From the NCBI GenBank assembly GCA_037833965.1, contig AP031351.1, forward strand, positions 14,582,501 to 14,646,500: a stretch of DNA of 64,000 nt, written 5' to 3'. Below are positions 62,041-64,000 of this stretch, in pieces. The notes under the pieces were generated by a model. The model did not search any database, was not told the DNA's origin, and saw only the letters and a list, made by a program, of their open reading frames with translations. The position numbers were made by a program, and so were the translations under genes. The first letter of the stretch is position 1. Each line of letters begins with the position of its first letter. This DNA comes from Marchantia polymorpha subsp. ruderalis (Eukaryota; Streptophyta; Marchantiopsida; Marchantiales; Marchantiaceae).

Positions 62041-63759
62041 CTAGTCCTCCGCTCGACTGCGCAGTCCCAATCGCCGCAACACAGCGGAAACCTCCGACTC
62101 GAGAGTGGCCATGGTGTCCCGCGACTTCGACAGAAAAGAGTCCAGCTTCTTCGCCACTCGCCGCCGGCTCCGACTGTCACCTGACAATAACCCCGCTGCA
62201 CGAAGCTCTAACTCGCGCAGTGTGAGTTTCTCCTGCGCCGCCACTTCCCAGTGGGCTTAGCCCCTGAGACAATGGGCGACTCGTCTCGCCATCTCTTCCT
62301 TCGTGCGATCTGCCTCCCGCCGGCGATCGTCTTCAACTACAACCAACTGCAATTCGGCCTCCGCACGCTACGCTCTCAATTCCCCGCACTCGGATTGCAG
62401 TGTGCGGATTAATTCCTCATCCGCCTGCCGTGCAAGCTGACATTGCTCTAACAACCGTGTTTGTCGCACGAGCTCCTCTGACAAAATTCGATTCTAAGCC
62501 TGCTCAAAATCCAGCTCCTCTGCTAACTTCGCCTTTGCCTTGGCAAAATTCTCCAGCTTCTCATCCTTCATCCTGTCGAGAGCTTTGTACACCTTCTTAG
62601 TGAGGTTGTACTGACCCCATAGGCAATCATGCTTCTCCCGCAGATCCTTAAGTTCCTGATCCACTCGGCCCAACAACTTGCTAGTGTGGACTTTAGTGCG
62701 GGTTCGCCTCCTCACTAGCTCGACGTAGGATCCAGGCTGGCGAGGGTCCGCTTACTTCTCCACTTTGCGATCCAGGTACCTCAACAGAGGTACTACCTGC
62801 TCACAGAGCGCCGCCGTCGGTGTGCCTACAATTTTCTGCTCCTCCTCCTCAGTGGATTCCGATCCTGACACTGATTTCGTCAATCCTCCTTCTTCGTCAT
62901 CCTCCGAATTGAGGATTTTGGTCGCCATTGAATTCGTCGGCGACTGTCCTGTGCGGGGCTGCGAGATGTCTGCGTCCTCTGCCGCCACTGGCGCTCCGGC
63001 AGCCTCGCTGCTCCCTGCTAGAATGTCCAAGGCGGTGGGTGAATGCGGTGGTGCCGAATTCACATCACCCGCCTGCCCGGCTTCGACTGTAACCTCATCG
63101 TCGCAGGCGTCTACCGCCGAAGGCGGTCGTGCGGAATGTACCTGCGCGGAGTGCAATTGTGCATCGCGCACACGAATTTTGTCCTGCCGACAATCAATCC
63201 GCTCCCCTGTTAGGTCCCGCTCCTTCAATCGGTCCCGCTCCACCATTAGGTCCTGCGCCAGGGGTGCGTCCTGCCTATGCGTAGGCGCAATTCCCGGCGG
63301 CGCTTCCGCCGAGGGCGGCTCGCCCGATGTCCCTTGGCCCGAAGGCCCTTCCGCCGAAGGCGCACCTTCCGGCGGATTTCCCGCCGAGGGCGCGGTCCCC
63401 GCCGGCTCTCTGCTCATAACTCGGTGGCCCGAAGGCCCTGGCGCCGAAGGCGCATGTCCCGGTGATCTCACCGCTGAAGGGCCTTGCCCCGAAGGCCCTT
63501 GAGCTGAAGGCGGATCTTCCGCCGGCTCCTTGCCTTTCCTGCGTTGCACCGGGGGTGAGTCTTGCCTATGCGTAGGCGCTCGCCTATGCGTAGGCGAGTC
63601 TCCGTCCGCAAGGAGTCGCCTATCCACAGGGAGTCTCCCGTCCGCAGGGAGTCGCCTATGCGTAGGCGGCACACTCATCCGTGCCGCACGTTGTTGCTCC
63701 TGACCCGAAGGTCGTCCAACCTCCGCCGAGGGCGTAGGGAGGTTGTAATAACCCACCAA
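62041..63759 (-). pseudogene. Long gag-like frame with four in-frame stop codons
   Basis: On the minus strand one frame runs for 573 codons from a GTG-started segment at 63759 to TAG at 62041, with no frameshift. It is broken only by TAA at 62752-62754, TAG at 62494-62496, TAG at 62368-62370 and TAA at 62257-62259. Order: a Pro/Ser/Arg-rich N-terminus with PTHRR/PTHRQ repeats; a repetitive PSA(E/Q)GPSGQG-like stretch; an acidic patch (SEDDEEGG, SESTEEEEQ); then a long Arg/Glu/Leu-rich helical and coiled-coil part (VDQELKDLREKHDCLW, KAKAKLAEELDFEQ, EKLTLRELELRAAGLL, TMATLESEVSAVLRRLGL). The first seven codons lie inside the terminal repeat. I recognise no family; a gag-like structural protein is inferred from context. 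Unlike the old elements, GC content is high and codon structure intact, so decay is recent, or stops are read through. Confidence 0.65.
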
Positions 63760-64000
63760 AGGCTAAAACTGCAGTATGGTGGTAAAAAGATCAAACCCAC
63801 AGGGACAGAGGCAACACACAGAGTACAAAGTGTCACGTTTAACAGACTTTTGGAGAGTTTGAATTCTCAGGCGACTGTCACTCCTAGAAATACTGCAGTG
63901 CTCAACTCGGAGGCCGCTCGGAGGATGCTCAACTCGGAGGTCACTCGGAGGATGCTCGACTCGGAGGATGCTCGGAGGATGCACAGTGCAGCGTAAGTCA
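63744..64000 (+). repeat. Right terminal repeat (LTR-like), cut by the window edge
   Basis: Begins TGTAATAACCCACCAAAGGC. From about 63905 to 63983 it carries an expanded run of GCTCGGAGGAT / ACTCGGAGG units that is much shorter in the left copy. Confidence 0.75.

Larger units (their letters stand above)
60922..64000. mobile_element. GC-rich LTR-type retroelement, truncated by the window edge
   Basis: The same sequence, TGTAATAACCCAC(T/C)AAAGGC, opens two direct repeats at 60922 and 63744. They stay alignable for over 200 bases, through AGTACAAAGTGTCAC-type and GAGTTTGAATTCTCA blocks to GCACAGTGCAGCGTA. Between them lies a long gag-like frame on the minus strand. Orientation is unresolved: the frame is on minus, but a purine run (GAGGGCGTAGGGAGG) on + sits right before the right repeat, as a polypurine tract would. 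No reverse transcriptase or integrase lies inside, so the element is non-autonomous, or has lost pol, or the two repeats belong to adjacent insertions. Confidence 0.6.

Noticed and set aside
62765-63502. 245-codon open frame on + across the right-hand element
   Set aside because: Antisense shadow of the repetitive gag-like frame; Ser/Ala/Cys-rich with no domain.
63260-63670. Spaced repeats considered as a CRISPR-like array
   Set aside because: Spacing is irregular, the words are in-frame peptide repeats, and the context is a plant nuclear genome.

Overview
The window reads as nuclear DNA of a land plant. It has five spliced, plant-type protein genes with short introns, set as moderately GC-rich gene islands between very AT-rich stretches of decayed retrotransposons. 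A plant-only DCD-domain protein, a plant CBS/PB1 protein and an ETO1-type BTB/TPR protein fix the kingdom. Compact introns, one ETO1-like gene and N-terminal spacers unlike those of flowering plants suggest a bryophyte, perhaps a liverwort or moss; that is inference, not proof.

Layout. 1-804: 3' part of a mitochondrial ADP/ATP carrier (+). 1.25-14.7 kb: AT-rich desert with a degenerate Ty3/gypsy element (minus strand, about 6.15-11.88 kb, LTRs and primer-binding site still visible) and a related solo LTR in the opposite direction near 13 kb. 17.36-21.48 kb: DCD-domain gene (-). 26.36-31.73 kb: four-CBS plus PB1 membrane-anchored protein (-), with two alternative last exons. 33.3-36.4 kb: AT-rich, with a long near-perfect hairpin beside a Z-DNA-prone tract. 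36.4-39.1 kb: GA- and G-rich upstream region of the ETO1-like gene (+, 39.13-42.97 kb). 46.8-57.2 kb: second AT-rich desert holding a degenerate Ty1/copia pol (-). 57.98-59.53 kb: cytosolic-type nucleoside diphosphate kinase (-). 60.92-64.0 kb: a much less decayed, GC-rich LTR-type element with a long reading frame interrupted only by four stop codons.

The genes do not form a pathway: ADP/ATP exchange, NTP homeostasis, a stress/cell-death-type DCD protein, an adenylate-sensing-type CBS protein and an E3-ligase adaptor for ethylene biosynthesis enzymes. Exon boundaries were derived by hand from splice motifs, reading phase and remembered family conservation. Nearly all exons join in phase; the exception is the first donor of the ETO1-like gene, which is uncertain.

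The most interesting observations are the tandem alternative terminal exons of the CBS/PB1 gene (each supplying the last PB1 strand and its own transmembrane anchor, 13 bases apart), two GC-AG introns with the same donor hexamer, the four-stop frame in the right-hand element, and the hairpin/Z-DNA cassette at 34.6 kb.
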